This document shows, in pieces, positions 53,732 through 62,907 of a stretch of 64,000 bases of DNA (position 1 is its first letter; every line of letters begins with the position of its first letter). The DNA lies in assembly GCA_963721405.1 (NCBI GenBank), contig CAVRJA010000005.1, positions 682,001-746,000 of the forward strand, given 5' to 3'. Below the pieces are notes generated by a model. The model made no database searches. It saw only the letters and a program-made list of their open reading frames with translations, and had not been told where the DNA came from. This DNA comes from JAFNAG01 sp963721405. GTDB taxonomy: Bacteria; Acidobacteriota; UBA6911. The translations under genes and the position numbers were made by a program.

Positions 53732-54487
53732 CTACTTTGAAATGGATCTTGCCAGCGAGCTTTCAGGCACGACCTCTTTCGACTGCACCCTTACCCTCCA
53801 GATGTATTTCTGGGGCACGTTGCCACCCGGCTGCACGAAGGTCACCATGACGTAATAAGAGTCCCCGCCCAGGCTGGCAGCTGCCCAGTCCTGGAATTTC
53901 AATTTCGGGTCACTCCCTTTGATCATCCCGGCCAGAGTCTGGTTGGAGTTCACCAGAATGTCGTAGGCTTCCTGTTCCGTCTGTCCCTTCTTGAATTGAG
54001 GTTCGCCGCCGGCGCCGGCGGGGGGTGTTTGCCCTGCGGTCGCGGCGCCTCCCGCAGGCGTGAGGACCGGTGGTGTGTCGAACACCACGGCGGGCGATGT
54101 TGTTACAGGCGCACCGGCGACGATCCGGTACGGCTGGCGGCGCATCTGCGACTGCATCTTGGGGAAATAGGATGGCGGCGGGGCGGGATGTTCGTATTCT
54201 TTTGGAAAGAGTTCGCGATTCTCCCCGACCTGGGCGATTACGGGCGCCGGGGCCCCGGGGACCCCCATGGCGGCGTCCCGCAGTGTTTCGACCCTGGTCT
54301 TCAAGCGCGCCCGAAGAGACGGGGCCCCGATCATCGGGAGGCCGGCTGCCGCCACGAATATAAGGAGCCCCCAATAGACGCGCCGGCGGCCGCGACCGCG
54401 GCGCTGCGGCCGGGCCGGCCGAGTCCCGGGCGCACCCGATGGGGTCTTGTCGCCGATTTTCACATTCGCACTCCCGTTGGATTCCAC
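53732..54487 (-). CDS. membrane-anchored protein of unknown function
   Basis: 251 aa. A basic N-terminus with many Arg (RPQRRGRGRRR) and a TM helix at about 38-55 (VYWGLLIFVAAAGLPMIG) put the rest in the periplasm. The middle is Pro-rich. The C-terminal 80 residues form a compact domain (QAYDILVNSNQTLAGMIKG, DSYYVMVTFVQPGGNVPQKYIWRV). No family recognised. It lies between prfB and the LPS transport gene, which suggests an envelope role. Confidence 0.7.
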   Translation of the reverse strand: MESNGSANVKIGDKTPSGAPGTRPARPQRRGRGRRRVYWGLLIFVAAAGLPMIGAPSLRARLKTRVETLRDAAMGVPGAPAPVIAQVGENRELFPKEYEHPAPPPSYFPKMQSQMRRQPYRIVAGAPVTTSPAVVFDTPPVLTPAGGAATAGQTPPAGAGGEPQFKKGQTEQEAYDILVNSNQTLAGMIKGSDPKLKFQDWAAASLGGDSYYVMVTFVQPGGNVPQKYIWRVRVQSKEVVPESSLARSISK

Positions 54488-54502
54488 GCGCTCTCCTGTC
54501 TC

Positions 54503-55631
54503 CTATCTGGCCAGCCTTGCCTTGCCTTCGCGATTCTTTGACTTCTCGCGAAAGACGAGGTACTGGTAAACAAAGTCGTCGATCGCGCCGTCCAGGACCC
54601 GATCCGTGTTTGAAGTCTCAAACTTGGTCCGATGATCCTTCACCATCCGGTAGGGATGCAGCACGTAAGAGCGGATCTGGCTGCCCCAGGCGATATCCAT
54701 CTTCGTGTCTTCCACCGCCTGCAGTTCTTTCCGCTTTTTTTCCAGCTCGAGGTCGTAGAGCCTGGCGCGCAGCACCTTCCGCGCCATGTCGCGGTTTCGA
54801 ATCTGCGACCTTTCGTTTTGACACGACACGACGATCCCCGTCGGAATATGAGTGATTCGAACTGCGGAGTCGGTGACATTTACATGCTGGCCGCCCGCAC
54901 CCGACGAACGGTAGGTATCGATTCTCAGATCTTTTTCGTCTATCTGCACATCGATCTTGTCGTCGATTTCAGGGTAGACAAAGACGGATGCGAAGCTCGT
55001 GTGCCGCCGGGCTGCGGCGTCGAAAGGCGAGATGCGCACGAGCCGGTGGACGCCGATCTCGGCACAGAGATTTCCAAAGGCGTAATCGCCCTTCACCAGG
55101 AACGTCGCTGACTTTATGCCGGCTTCCTCACCCTGCTGATAGTCCAGGATCTCGGTGGCATAGCCCGAACGTTCGGCCCAGCGAAGGTACATGCGCAGCA
55201 GCATCTCAGCCCAATCCTGAGATTCGGTGCCGCCCGCCCCGGGGTGGATGCTGACAATGGCGTTCGCCTCGTCGTGCTCCCCCGACAGCAGGGTGCGGAT
55301 CTCCGTCTGCTTGATCTCCTGTTCGAGGCGCTCGATCTCGGTGTTCAGCTCGTCGACTACGTCCTCCCCTTCAACGGCGAGATCCATCAGGGCTCCCAGG
55401 TCCGCGATGTCCCTTGCCAGTTTCGACTCAAGTTCGACATCCCGTTCCAGCCTTCGCCGGGTCTGCAGAATCGTCTGAACTTCATCCTGCCGGTTCCAGA
55501 AATCGGGCTGCGCCACTTTTTTTTCAATTTCGAGGATTTCAGCGCGTTTGTGTGCTACATCAAAGATAACCTCGAACTTGTTCCACCTTCTGTCCGATCG
55601 CAGCCACCTTGTCACGCAATTCTTCGAGCAT
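54503..55631 (-). CDS. prfB: peptide chain release factor 2, programmed +1 frameshift
   Basis: Frame 0 from the ATG at 55631 (AGGAGG upstream) encodes 23 residues, MLEELRDKVAAIGQKVEQVRGYL, and then a UGA at 55560-55562. A +1 shift on CUU gives DVAHKRAEILEIEKK and continues to 54503, total 375 aa. RF2 releases at UGA and UAA. The domain has GGQ in SSGAGGQHVNVTDSAVRITH and the recognition part near SFASVFVYPEI. This is the known RF2 autoregulation: low RF2 favours the shift. Confidence 0.95.
55560..55574 (-). promoter_or_regulatory. RF2 frameshift site
   Basis: The mRNA reads CGAGGUUAUCUUUGAU. CUU UGA is the slippery codon and stop found in E. coli prfB; a CGAGG stretch 3 nt upstream of CUU sits where the internal Shine-Dalgarno acts, though it is weaker than AGGGGG. 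Confidence 0.85.
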
Positions 55632-55648
55632 GCTTTCCTCCTGTGTAT

Positions 55649-57223
55649 CTATGAAGCCGGAAAATCCGACCGCAGGGCGCCTCGTGTGAGGCAGTAACAC
55701 AATGCCAAGAGAGAAATGATAACACACAGGATCGGGCAATAGCTGCCGTGGCGGACATAGAAAGTGCTGCCCGACAGGAAGGCAAAGCGGCCGACAGCCG
55801 TGTCTTCCCGCAGCAGGCGTGTCTGAACCTGCAGTTTACCGCTCGGCTCGACGACGGCTGAAATCCCTGAATTGGCGGCCCGCAGCAGATATCTGCGATT
55901 TTCAATGGCTCGCCAGCGCGCCATGGAGAGGTGCTGGTAGGGGGCAGAGGTGTCTCCATACCAGCCGTCGTTGGTGAGGTTGATGATGAGTTCGCTTCCC
56001 CGCTCGACGAATCCGCGGCAGAGGTCGGGAAACACGGCTTCAAAGCAGATAATGACATTGACCGGATGGCGCTCCATCGGCACGGTCACATAGCGGCTTC
56101 CCGGCTGAAAGTCCCCGACGTCCTTGGAGATTGTCTCGCTGAAAAAAAAGATCCGTTTCAGGGGAACATACTCGCCGAAGGGCACAAGGTGAATTTTGTC
56201 GTACCGGCCCGTTTCCTCCCCGTTGTGATCGAGGAAAAATGCGCTGTTGTAGTAAAGCTGGTTTCCGTCTCTCTCCTCGAAGAACACATTATTGAGCACC
56301 AGCCCCAGCGGAAACCGGCGGGCCAGACTGTTCATGGTCCCCCGATAACGCGGGTCATCCTGATAGAACGAGGGCGACGGCGATTCAGGCAGAATCAGCA
56401 GGTCCGGCTTGGCGGGCGCCAGCCGGTCGGCCATCCGGACATATCCCTCCCGGTACTTCCAGGCGAGTGTCGACGCCGGCTCATCCAGCGAAAGATTGCC
56501 CTGCAGCAGGGCGGCGCGATGATCCGGCGCCAGGGCGTCCCACTCTCGCAGCGCCGCCGTGCCGTATGCGGCGCTCAGCGCGAGAGCCGCCACCGCGGAT
56601 CCCAGGGGAACAAACGCCTGCCGGCGCCGTCCCTTGCTCATCCAAATCCATACCCAGGCCACATTCCCCCACACCACCAGGAGCGACACTCCATAGACTC
56701 CTATGACGTCGGCCACCTGAATAAGTCTCAGATATTCGGTCTGGGAATAGCCGGTCAACAACCACGGGAATCCGCCAAAAGGGAAATAACTGCGCAGGTA
56801 CTCGGAGGCGACCCATAAAGGAGCGAACGCTGCAAGAAACTTCACACCGGAGCGATTCATGCAGTACCGGGTCAGTGCACAAACCAGGGCGGGATAGACA
56901 GCCAGGGCCAACACCATCAGCAGGAAGAGCCCCCAGGCTGCGGCTGACGGCAACCCGCCGAAATGCGCCAGCGTCCCCGGAATCCAATAAAGCAGGCCGG
57001 CAAATTGGACGGCGCCGGCAGTCATTCCTCCCAGGAAGGCCCTGCCGGAACTGTCGGTTCGGACCAGATAGATGAGGAGCGGAACCAGAGCCGCCCAGGC
57101 GAGCCAACCCTGGCTGAGCACCGGGAAGGAAGCCCAGGCCAGAGCGCCCGAGAACGCCGGCAGCAGGAGCAACATCAACTTTTTACGGTTTGAGCCGGTG
57201 CGGTGACGTGATTGCCATTTCAC
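55649..57223 (-). CDS. lnt: apolipoprotein N-acyltransferase
   Basis: 524 aa. It adds the third acyl chain to lipoproteins in the inner membrane. Six to seven N-terminal TM helices are followed by a nitrilase domain with Glu (LPESPSPSF), Lys (YDKIHLVPFGEYVP) and Cys (VIICFEAVFP), the catalytic triad. One TM helix closes the protein. It lies 17 nt upstream of prfB. Confidence 0.94.
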   Translation of the reverse strand: MKWQSRHRTGSNRKKLMLLLLPAFSGALAWASFPVLSQGWLAWAALVPLLIYLVRTDSSGRAFLGGMTAGAVQFAGLLYWIPGTLAHFGGLPSAAAWGLFLLMVLALAVYPALVCALTRYCMNRSGVKFLAAFAPLWVASEYLRSYFPFGGFPWLLTGYSQTEYLRLIQVADVIGVYGVSLLVVWGNVAWVWIWMSKGRRRQAFVPLGSAVAALALSAAYGTAALREWDALAPDHRAALLQGNLSLDEPASTLAWKYREGYVRMADRLAPAKPDLLILPESPSPSFYQDDPRYRGTMNSLARRFPLGLVLNNVFFEERDGNQLYYNSAFFLDHNGEETGRYDKIHLVPFGEYVPLKRIFFFSETISKDVGDFQPGSRYVTVPMERHPVNVIICFEAVFPDLCRGFVERGSELIINLTNDGWYGDTSAPYQHLSMARWRAIENRRYLLRAANSGISAVVEPSGKLQVQTRLLREDTAVGRFAFLSGSTFYVRHGSYCPILCVIISLLALCYCLTRGALRSDFPAS

Positions 57224-57256
57224 CCTAGGAGCCTGTTCGAGATTCCGCAGGATGCT

Positions 57257-57925
57257 TCAGTTGGTCTTGACGAAGCAATCGTTAAAGCCTGCCTTCCTCA
57301 GCCGTACCTGCAAGGCCACGGCCTCCGCACGCGAGTTGAATCTTCCGACTTTGACCTGGAACAGCTGATCGGCCGCCTGCGGGGCTTCGATTGTGCAGGG
57401 GAAGCCCTTTGCTTTCAAGGCATCAACCTTGGCCTCAGCCTCCCGTCGCTGGCGGAATGCCCCCACCTGCACGCTGTAGCTGAGGTTTGCCGCCGGAACC
57501 ATCGACCTTGGCGTCGGGGATTCCGGCTTGGCGGCCTTCGGCGCGGTTGCCGGAGGTTTCTTTACGCCGGGGTAGACGACGGCAGGCGCAGGCTTGACGC
57601 TTACCGCCGGCTTAAGGGGATCGCTCGATCCGCCCTGGACGTTCTTGTACCAGTCCAGCTGATCGCGCACCGATTTCCCCTCGACAGGCGACGCCGCTGA
57701 TTTTGTCTCCGCCGGCCTGGCGTTGTCCGGAGAGGAAACCTGCCCGCTTCCGGCTTCCGTGGCGGACGGGCTGCGATCGGCCGCGAACTGCACGGATTGG
57801 CGCTTTCCCTCCATAAAGCCGATGACGAAAAACGCCCCGCACATGAGTACGAGCAGCAAAAAAACGATGATCAGTTTCCGATTGTCCAGGACGAATTCCG
57901 TCCCTTCGGCGCCTCGTTGTTCCAT
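57257..57925 (-). CDS. SPOR-domain membrane protein
   Basis: 222 aa. A cytoplasmic start and TM helix (KLIIVFLLLVLMCGAFFVIGF) are followed by a Pro/Ala/Lys-rich periplasmic linker. The C-terminal 75 residues form a SPOR domain (YSVQVGAFRQRREAEAKVDALKAKG, FQVKVGRFNSRAEAVALQVRLRKAG). SPOR domains bind denuded glycan at the division site, so this protein probably helps cell division or septal wall remodelling. Confidence 0.88.
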   Translation of the reverse strand: MEQRGAEGTEFVLDNRKLIIVFLLLVLMCGAFFVIGFMEGKRQSVQFAADRSPSATEAGSGQVSSPDNARPAETKSAASPVEGKSVRDQLDWYKNVQGGSSDPLKPAVSVKPAPAVVYPGVKKPPATAPKAAKPESPTPRSMVPAANLSYSVQVGAFRQRREAEAKVDALKAKGFPCTIEAPQAADQLFQVKVGRFNSRAEAVALQVRLRKAGFNDCFVKTN

Positions 57926-57934
57926 TTTGTCTGC

Positions 57935-58690
57935 CTATGAATTGCGCTTGAACCAGGCTTGAATAATATCAATGGGAACCGGGAAAACAATGGTTGTGTT
58001 CTTTTCGTTGCCGATGTCTGCCAAGGTCTGCAGATAACGGAGCTGGAGTGCGACCGGTTCCTGGGCGATGACGTCGGCCGCCTCACGGAGTTTGGCGGCA
58101 GCCTGGAATTCGCCGTCGGCGTGGATCACCTTGGCTCTCTTGTCCCGCTCGGCTTCCGCCTGGCGCGCGATCGCGCGCTGCATTTCCTGCGGCAGGTCGA
58201 CCTGTTTGACCTCGACCAGGCTCACCTTGATGCCCCAGGCATCGGTGTGCTGATCCAGAATCTCCTGGAGCTTGATGTTCAGTTTCTCCCGGTTGCTGAG
58301 GAGGTCGTCCAGGTCCACCTCGCCGAGCACCGAGCGCAGCGTCGTCTGCGCCAGCTGCGAGGTCGCGTAGAGGTAGTTCTCCACTTCCACGATCGCCCGC
58401 GGCGCGTTCATGACCCTGAAATAGATGATGGCATTGACCTTCACAGAGACGTTGTCGCGTGTGATGACGTCCTGAGGGGGCACCTCGAGCGTCACGGTGC
58501 GAAGGCTGACGCGGACGATCCTGTAGATGGGCCAGAAAATGAAGACGATGCCGGGACCCTTCGCATCCTGCGCCAGGCGGCCGAGCCGGAAAACCACCGC
58601 ACGTTCATACTCCTTCAAAATATTGATCGTGCTCAACAGGTAGAAGATCACTATTGCGATTCCAAACAGCACGACTTCCGTCGGTGTCAT
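57935..58690 (-). CDS. SPFH/stomatin-like protein (slipin)
   Basis: 251 aa from the ATG at 58690, with a run of six G about 5 nt upstream. An N-terminal hydrophobic hairpin (EVVLFGIAIVIFYLLSTINIL) precedes a Band-7 domain (EYERAVVFRLGRLAQDAKGPGIVFI, VPPQDVITRDNVSVKVNAIIYFRV). LAQTTLRSVLGEVDLDDLLSNREKLN and a coiled-coil tail follow. It is paired with the NfeD protease, as in most bacteria. Confidence 0.92.
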   Translation of the reverse strand: MTPTEVVLFGIAIVIFYLLSTINILKEYERAVVFRLGRLAQDAKGPGIVFIFWPIYRIVRVSLRTVTLEVPPQDVITRDNVSVKVNAIIYFRVMNAPRAIVEVENYLYATSQLAQTTLRSVLGEVDLDDLLSNREKLNIKLQEILDQHTDAWGIKVSLVEVKQVDLPQEMQRAIARQAEAERDKRAKVIHADGEFQAAAKLREAADVIAQEPVALQLRYLQTLADIGNEKNTTIVFPVPIDIIQAWFKRNS

Positions 58691-58741
58691 TGTTCCCCCC
58701 AAGGTTTCCAAGTGTAGTAGCCCGATGCACGGCAGGCCTGC

Positions 58742-60046
58742 TTACTCGTGGACCTCCTCGACCTTAAGCGTCAGGTTAACGATCCCGACGACGCGCACAC
58801 GTCTGCCGGCCACGATGGGAGCGGAAGAATGCGCCTGCCAGTATTCTCCCCGGACCCTGACGCGACCGCCAGAGAATATTTCGCTGTCCGCAACGCCGAT
58901 CAGGCCGATCATGCCGGCATTTCCTGTGGCCGGCTTCTGCCGGTAAGACTTTATAAGGGCGATCAACAGAATAGTGAAGATGACTGCGAACGGCAGCGCC
59001 GCCGAAAGCGCCGTCGTCAGCCCGATCTGGACTGCCGGATCGGGGCTGTCGACAAGAATGAGCATGCCGATGACCATAGCGACGACTCCCCCCAATCCGA
59101 GTACGCCGAATCCCTGGACTTTGACTTCGGCTACGAACAGGCCTACGGCCAGCAGAATCAGCAATACTCCGACATAGTTGATGGGCAGGAACGAAAAGCC
59201 CAGAATCGAAAGCAGGAAACAGATGCCCCCGATCACACCCGGCGCCACCAGCCCGGGGTGGGTGAATTCGACGTACAGCAGGATCAGGCCGAAAACTCCC
59301 AGCAGCAACGCGAGATTCGGCTGCGAAATCATCGCCAGGAATTTTTCGCGTGACGTCATTTCGTAGGGAATGATCGCCTGCCCCTCGGGCGCAAGAGTAA
59401 CCGTCTGCCCCGAGAACAGCTGCACTTTGTAGCCCTGCAATTGCCGCAGCAACTCGCCTTCATCCCTGGCGATGAAGTCGATCAGATGTTTGTCGAGCGC
59501 CTCATTCTCGGTGAACGACTTGCTTTCGACGACCGCTTTCTCCGCCTCCTCGACGTTCCGGTGGCGTTTGGTCGTGATGCTGCGCAGAAATGCCGTCGCG
59601 TTGCTGGTGATCTTCTGCGTCAGCGTCTTTCCCGCTTCTCCCCCTTCCACGGGGAACCCGGCAATGGCCAGCAAGGGGTGCGCGGCGCCGGTGTTCGTGC
59701 CCGGGGCCATGACCGCGACATCGGCAGCCATCAGGACGAAGAAGCCGGCCGAGGCGGCGGAAGCGGCGCTCGGCGCCACATAGACCACGATCGGTATCGA
59801 GCTGTTCAATATCTTGCCGATGATCTCTTCCATGGAGCTGCCGAAACCGCCGGGAGTCTGCAACCGGATCAGCACAAACTGGCAGTGTTCCGCGTTGGCC
59901 CGCTCGATGCCCTTGACGACATACTCGGCCGTGATCGGGTCGATCGCTCCGTGCAAATCGATCCTGGCAATGTCCGCGTGCGCGGACGGACCGGCGCCCA
60001 GGCAAAACACTGCGGCGAGGATGGCAAATCGCACCACGTTCAGCAT
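58742..60046 (-). CDS. nfeD: NfeD-like membrane-bound serine protease
   Basis: 434 aa. A signal peptide is followed by a ClpP-class domain with a Ser in YVAPSAASAASAGFF and Lys in GKTLTQKITS. Several TM helices (PNLALLLGVFGLILLYVEF onward) and a C-terminal OB-fold NfeD domain (GLIGVADSEIFSGGRVRVRGEYWQAHS) follow. Family members cut stomatins. The slipin gene is 51 nt downstream, so both are probably a unit. Confidence 0.92.
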   Translation of the reverse strand: MLNVVRFAILAAVFCLGAGPSAHADIARIDLHGAIDPITAEYVVKGIERANAEHCQFVLIRLQTPGGFGSSMEEIIGKILNSSIPIVVYVAPSAASAASAGFFVLMAADVAVMAPGTNTGAAHPLLAIAGFPVEGGEAGKTLTQKITSNATAFLRSITTKRHRNVEEAEKAVVESKSFTENEALDKHLIDFIARDEGELLRQLQGYKVQLFSGQTVTLAPEGQAIIPYEMTSREKFLAMISQPNLALLLGVFGLILLYVEFTHPGLVAPGVIGGICFLLSILGFSFLPINYVGVLLILLAVGLFVAEVKVQGFGVLGLGGVVAMVIGMLILVDSPDPAVQIGLTTALSAALPFAVIFTILLIALIKSYRQKPATGNAGMIGLIGVADSEIFSGGRVRVRGEYWQAHSSAPIVAGRRVRVVGIVNLTLKVEEVHE

Positions 60047-60314
60047 AGGGATCTTTTAACTTAGACAGGTTTCATCATAACACAGAATGACCCCGAATGA
60101 TTCCGAAGACGACACAACCCCGACGGTTCAAACGCGGGTGAAAAACATTCCGGACGGTGGCGGCTGCTTGCGGTAAAGGCGGCTCCCGCAAATTCCGCCG
60201 CAGCAGCGCAGAGGAAAAGGAAGGGCCGTGGTTCCTCCGTGCGGCGTCTGCGCCTTCGCGGAAACTCAAGGCGCTGCATTCTTGTGGCCCCGGCCTTCAG
60301 CCCGGTCTCCCAAC

Positions 60315-60330
60315 TCACCCCTACGGGTGA
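60315..60330. repeat. short hairpin, 6-bp stem, 4-nt loop
   Basis: TCACCC-ctac-GGGTGA, perfect stem, part of the hairpin series before lipA. Confidence 0.55.
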
Positions 60331-60444
60331 TTCCGGAACCATCTCACATGCGGCGGGATGGTACTGGAGTCGACGCAGAAGGTACGGGCTGGAGAGGGCG
60401 TCCAACGGTTGACTCAGGGCTGATCCGTTTGCTCTTCGCCGGTC

Positions 60445-60464
60445 CCCAGGGCTCACGCCCTGGG
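60445..60464. repeat. short hairpin, 8-bp stem, 4-nt loop
   Basis: CCCAGGGC-tcac-GCCCTGGG, perfect stem. Same architecture as the cluster at 4758-4994. Confidence 0.7.
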
Positions 60465-60474
60465 CTTTCCTGTT

Positions 60475-60491
60475 GGACCCTTTCAGGGTCC
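60475..60491. repeat. short hairpin, 7-bp stem, 3-nt loop
   Basis: GGACCCT-ttc-AGGGTCC, perfect stem, 10 bases after the previous hairpin. Confidence 0.7.
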
Positions 60492-60657
60492 TCCCAATTG
60501 GACTGCTGCAAGACGACGGAAGCAGGAATCCGACGCGGGAGGCCGTGACCTGCTTGCGCTTGGATGCTGCCAAGCTTCAGCTAACCGTTGGACAACCTCT
60601 GAAGCCCGCGGTCACATGAAAACTTCGACTTTTGGGCTGCGATATTTTTTGGAGGGA

Positions 60658-61572
60658 TCAGGGGAGGATGGATTCGAGCCGTTCGGCGTGATAGGAGGAA
60701 CGCACCAATGGACCGGACTCGACGTAGGCAAAACCGATCGCCAGGCCGGAGCTCCGCAGTTCGCCGAATTCATCGGGAGAGTAGTAGCGCATGACAGGCA
60801 GATGATCCTTGCTCGGCTGCAGGTACTGCCCGAGGGTCAGAACATCCACCGCGGCTTCACGCAGGTCCTTCATCACCTCCAGCACCTCGTCCACTTCCTC
60901 GCCCAGCCCGAGCATGACGCTCGACTTGGTGCGCATCTCCAGTCCGAAGGACTTCGCATTGCGCAGAACGTCAAGGGAGCGGCGATAGCGCGACCCGGCC
61001 CGGGCGAGGCGATAGAGCCTGGGCACGGTTTCCACGTTGTGCGCCAGGATGTCCGGGCACGCCTCCACAACCTTGCGCAACGCCACCGGGTCCCCTTTGA
61101 GGTCAGGGATCAACACTTCGATCTTGATCCCCGGGCAGGCCGCGCGAGTCAGGCGGATCGTCTCGGCAAAGACGAAGGCGCCGCCGTCCTCCAGATCATC
61201 GCGATCGACGGAAGTGATCACCGCGTATTTCAGGTTCAATTGCTGGATGGCGATCGCGACGCGGCGGGGTTCGTCCAGATCATATTCGGGCGGCAAGCCG
61301 GTCTTGACGGCGCAGAACTTGCACGCACGCGTGCAGACATCACCCAGGATCATGAATGTGGCCGTCCCCGCGTTCCAGCACTCGCCTATGTTGGGACAGC
61401 GGGCGTCCTCGCAGACGGTGTTCAAGTGCTGCCGGTGAACCAGGCGCTTGAGGCTGGAATACTTCTCGCCGGCAGGCAGCCGGACCTTCAACCACGCAGG
61501 CCGCGGCTTCCTCGTCCGCGTTTCCGCCGGCTGGTTCACAATCCTGAATCCGTCATCCGTCTTCGTGTCCAT
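60658..61572 (-). CDS. lipA: lipoyl synthase
   Basis: 304 aa. It inserts two sulfurs into octanoyl-carrier proteins. The auxiliary cluster Cys are C54, C59 and C65 (CEDARCPNIGEC). The radical SAM motif is C80TRACKFC87, and the Ser ligand is in VRSSYHAE near the end. Full length for the family. No lipB is visible next to it. Confidence 0.96.
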   Translation of the reverse strand: MDTKTDDGFRIVNQPAETRTRKPRPAWLKVRLPAGEKYSSLKRLVHRQHLNTVCEDARCPNIGECWNAGTATFMILGDVCTRACKFCAVKTGLPPEYDLDEPRRVAIAIQQLNLKYAVITSVDRDDLEDGGAFVFAETIRLTRAACPGIKIEVLIPDLKGDPVALRKVVEACPDILAHNVETVPRLYRLARAGSRYRRSLDVLRNAKSFGLEMRTKSSVMLGLGEEVDEVLEVMKDLREAAVDVLTLGQYLQPSKDHLPVMRYYSPDEFGELRSSGLAIGFAYVESGPLVRSSYHAERLESILP

Positions 61573-61615
61573 GGTCCAATGATAGTCTCACTGATGGAGG
61601 GTCCCAAAGCGATCT

Positions 61616-62704
61616 TTACGTCCGCTGCAACCGCTCGAGGACGCAGCGTCCGAATTCGGCCGTCCCGACCGGCTTCTCGCCTGCCCGGCACAGGTCCCGG
61701 GTGCGCAGGCCTGCCGCAAGGACGGCGTCAACGGCGCCTCTGATTCCGGCGGCGAGATCCGGCCGCCCGAACGAGATCTCGAACATCATCGCTACACACC
61801 CGAAGGCCCCGATGGGATTCGCACAGTCCAGGCCCGCAATGTCGGGCGCCGAGCCGTGGACCGGTTCGTACAGCGCCGGACCGTCGCCCACGCTTGCCGA
61901 AGGCAACGTTCCGATGCTCCCGGTGAGGACTCCGCCGATGTCGCTCAGAATGTCGCCGAAGGTGTTCTCCGTCAGGATCACATCAAACTGCGCCGGCTTC
62001 AGCACGAGCTGCATTGCACAGTTGTCCACGTACTGGTGGCTCAGAGCCACATCCGGATATTCCCCATGGACCTCCTCGACGATCTGTCGCCACAGCGCGC
62101 TGACCTCCAGGACGTTCGCCTTGTCGACCGAAGTTACCTGCCTGCGCCGAATCCGCGCGAGATCGAAAGCGCGACGCGCAATCCGCTCGATCTCGCCGCG
62201 ACTGTAAACCATCGAGTTCAAGCCGACCTCGGCGCCGGGAGGCCCGGAAACTCCACGCGGCTCGCCGTAATAGAGGCCCCCGGTCAACTCGCGCACCACA
62301 ACCAGGTCGACCCCGCGCACCACCTCCGGCCTGAGGGTAGAACATTCCAGCAAGGAAGGAATCTGGCGCACAGGCCTGAGATTCGCAAAGAGCCCGAGCC
62401 CTTTACGCACGGCGAGCAGGCCTTTCTCCGGACGAAGCTGCGCCGGCCGGTCATCCCACTTCGGGCCGCCGACAGCCCCAAGCAGGACGGCATCGCTCGA
62501 AAGGCATGCGTGCAAAGTCGCCTCAGGCAGCGGCGTGCCACAACGGTCCAGGGCATCACCGCCGATGGCTGCCTTGCTTACAGCGACCGAAATCCCGGCC
62601 GCTCCGGCCACACGCTGTAGGACGTCGACCGCCGGATAGATCACCTCGGGGCCGATTCCGTCACCCGGCAGCAGACAAATCGTTTTGGACTTTTCTTTCG
62701 CCAT
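61616..62704 (-). CDS. leuB: 3-isopropylmalate dehydrogenase
   Basis: 362 aa. It makes 4-methyl-2-oxopentanoate in leucine synthesis. Motifs are LLPGDGIGPEV at the start, FANLRPVR, VVRELTGGLYYGEPRG, VDKANVLEVSALWR and LTENTFGDILSDIGGVLTGSIG. The Arg and Tyr of the catalytic site lie in these segments. Other leu genes are outside the window. Confidence 0.95.
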   Translation of the reverse strand: MAKEKSKTICLLPGDGIGPEVIYPAVDVLQRVAGAAGISVAVSKAAIGGDALDRCGTPLPEATLHACLSSDAVLLGAVGGPKWDDRPAQLRPEKGLLAVRKGLGLFANLRPVRQIPSLLECSTLRPEVVRGVDLVVVRELTGGLYYGEPRGVSGPPGAEVGLNSMVYSRGEIERIARRAFDLARIRRRQVTSVDKANVLEVSALWRQIVEEVHGEYPDVALSHQYVDNCAMQLVLKPAQFDVILTENTFGDILSDIGGVLTGSIGTLPSASVGDGPALYEPVHGSAPDIAGLDCANPIGAFGCVAMMFEISFGRPDLAAGIRGAVDAVLAAGLRTRDLCRAGEKPVGTAEFGRCVLERLQRT

Positions 62705-62907
62705 TGCCAGTTCCTAATGATAATGTTAAACATCAGCTATTATTGGTAAACATCCCATGACACAACGATAAGCATCAGGTGCGTTTGCGGGCGACGCAAA
62801 GCCGCTCAAGCCGTCGACGCCATTCCGGGTCCGTTTCATCGTATGCTGCAAATTCTGCGAATGCTCCACCCGAGCAGGGGAATTGCCGGCATACCGTTTT
62901 TCATCGT

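Larger units (their letters stand above)
60047..60657. other. noncoding stretch with hairpin elements
   Basis: About 610 bases with no supportable gene between nfeD and lipA. A 170-codon minus-strand ORF spans it but is Arg/Pro-rich and made largely of the palindromic motifs. Confidence 0.55.

Noticed and set aside
60061..60573. 170-codon minus-strand ORF in the lipA-nfeD gap
   Set aside because: Its reading frame runs through several palindromes and encodes an Arg/Pro-rich sequence without domain; the hairpins explain the DNA better.
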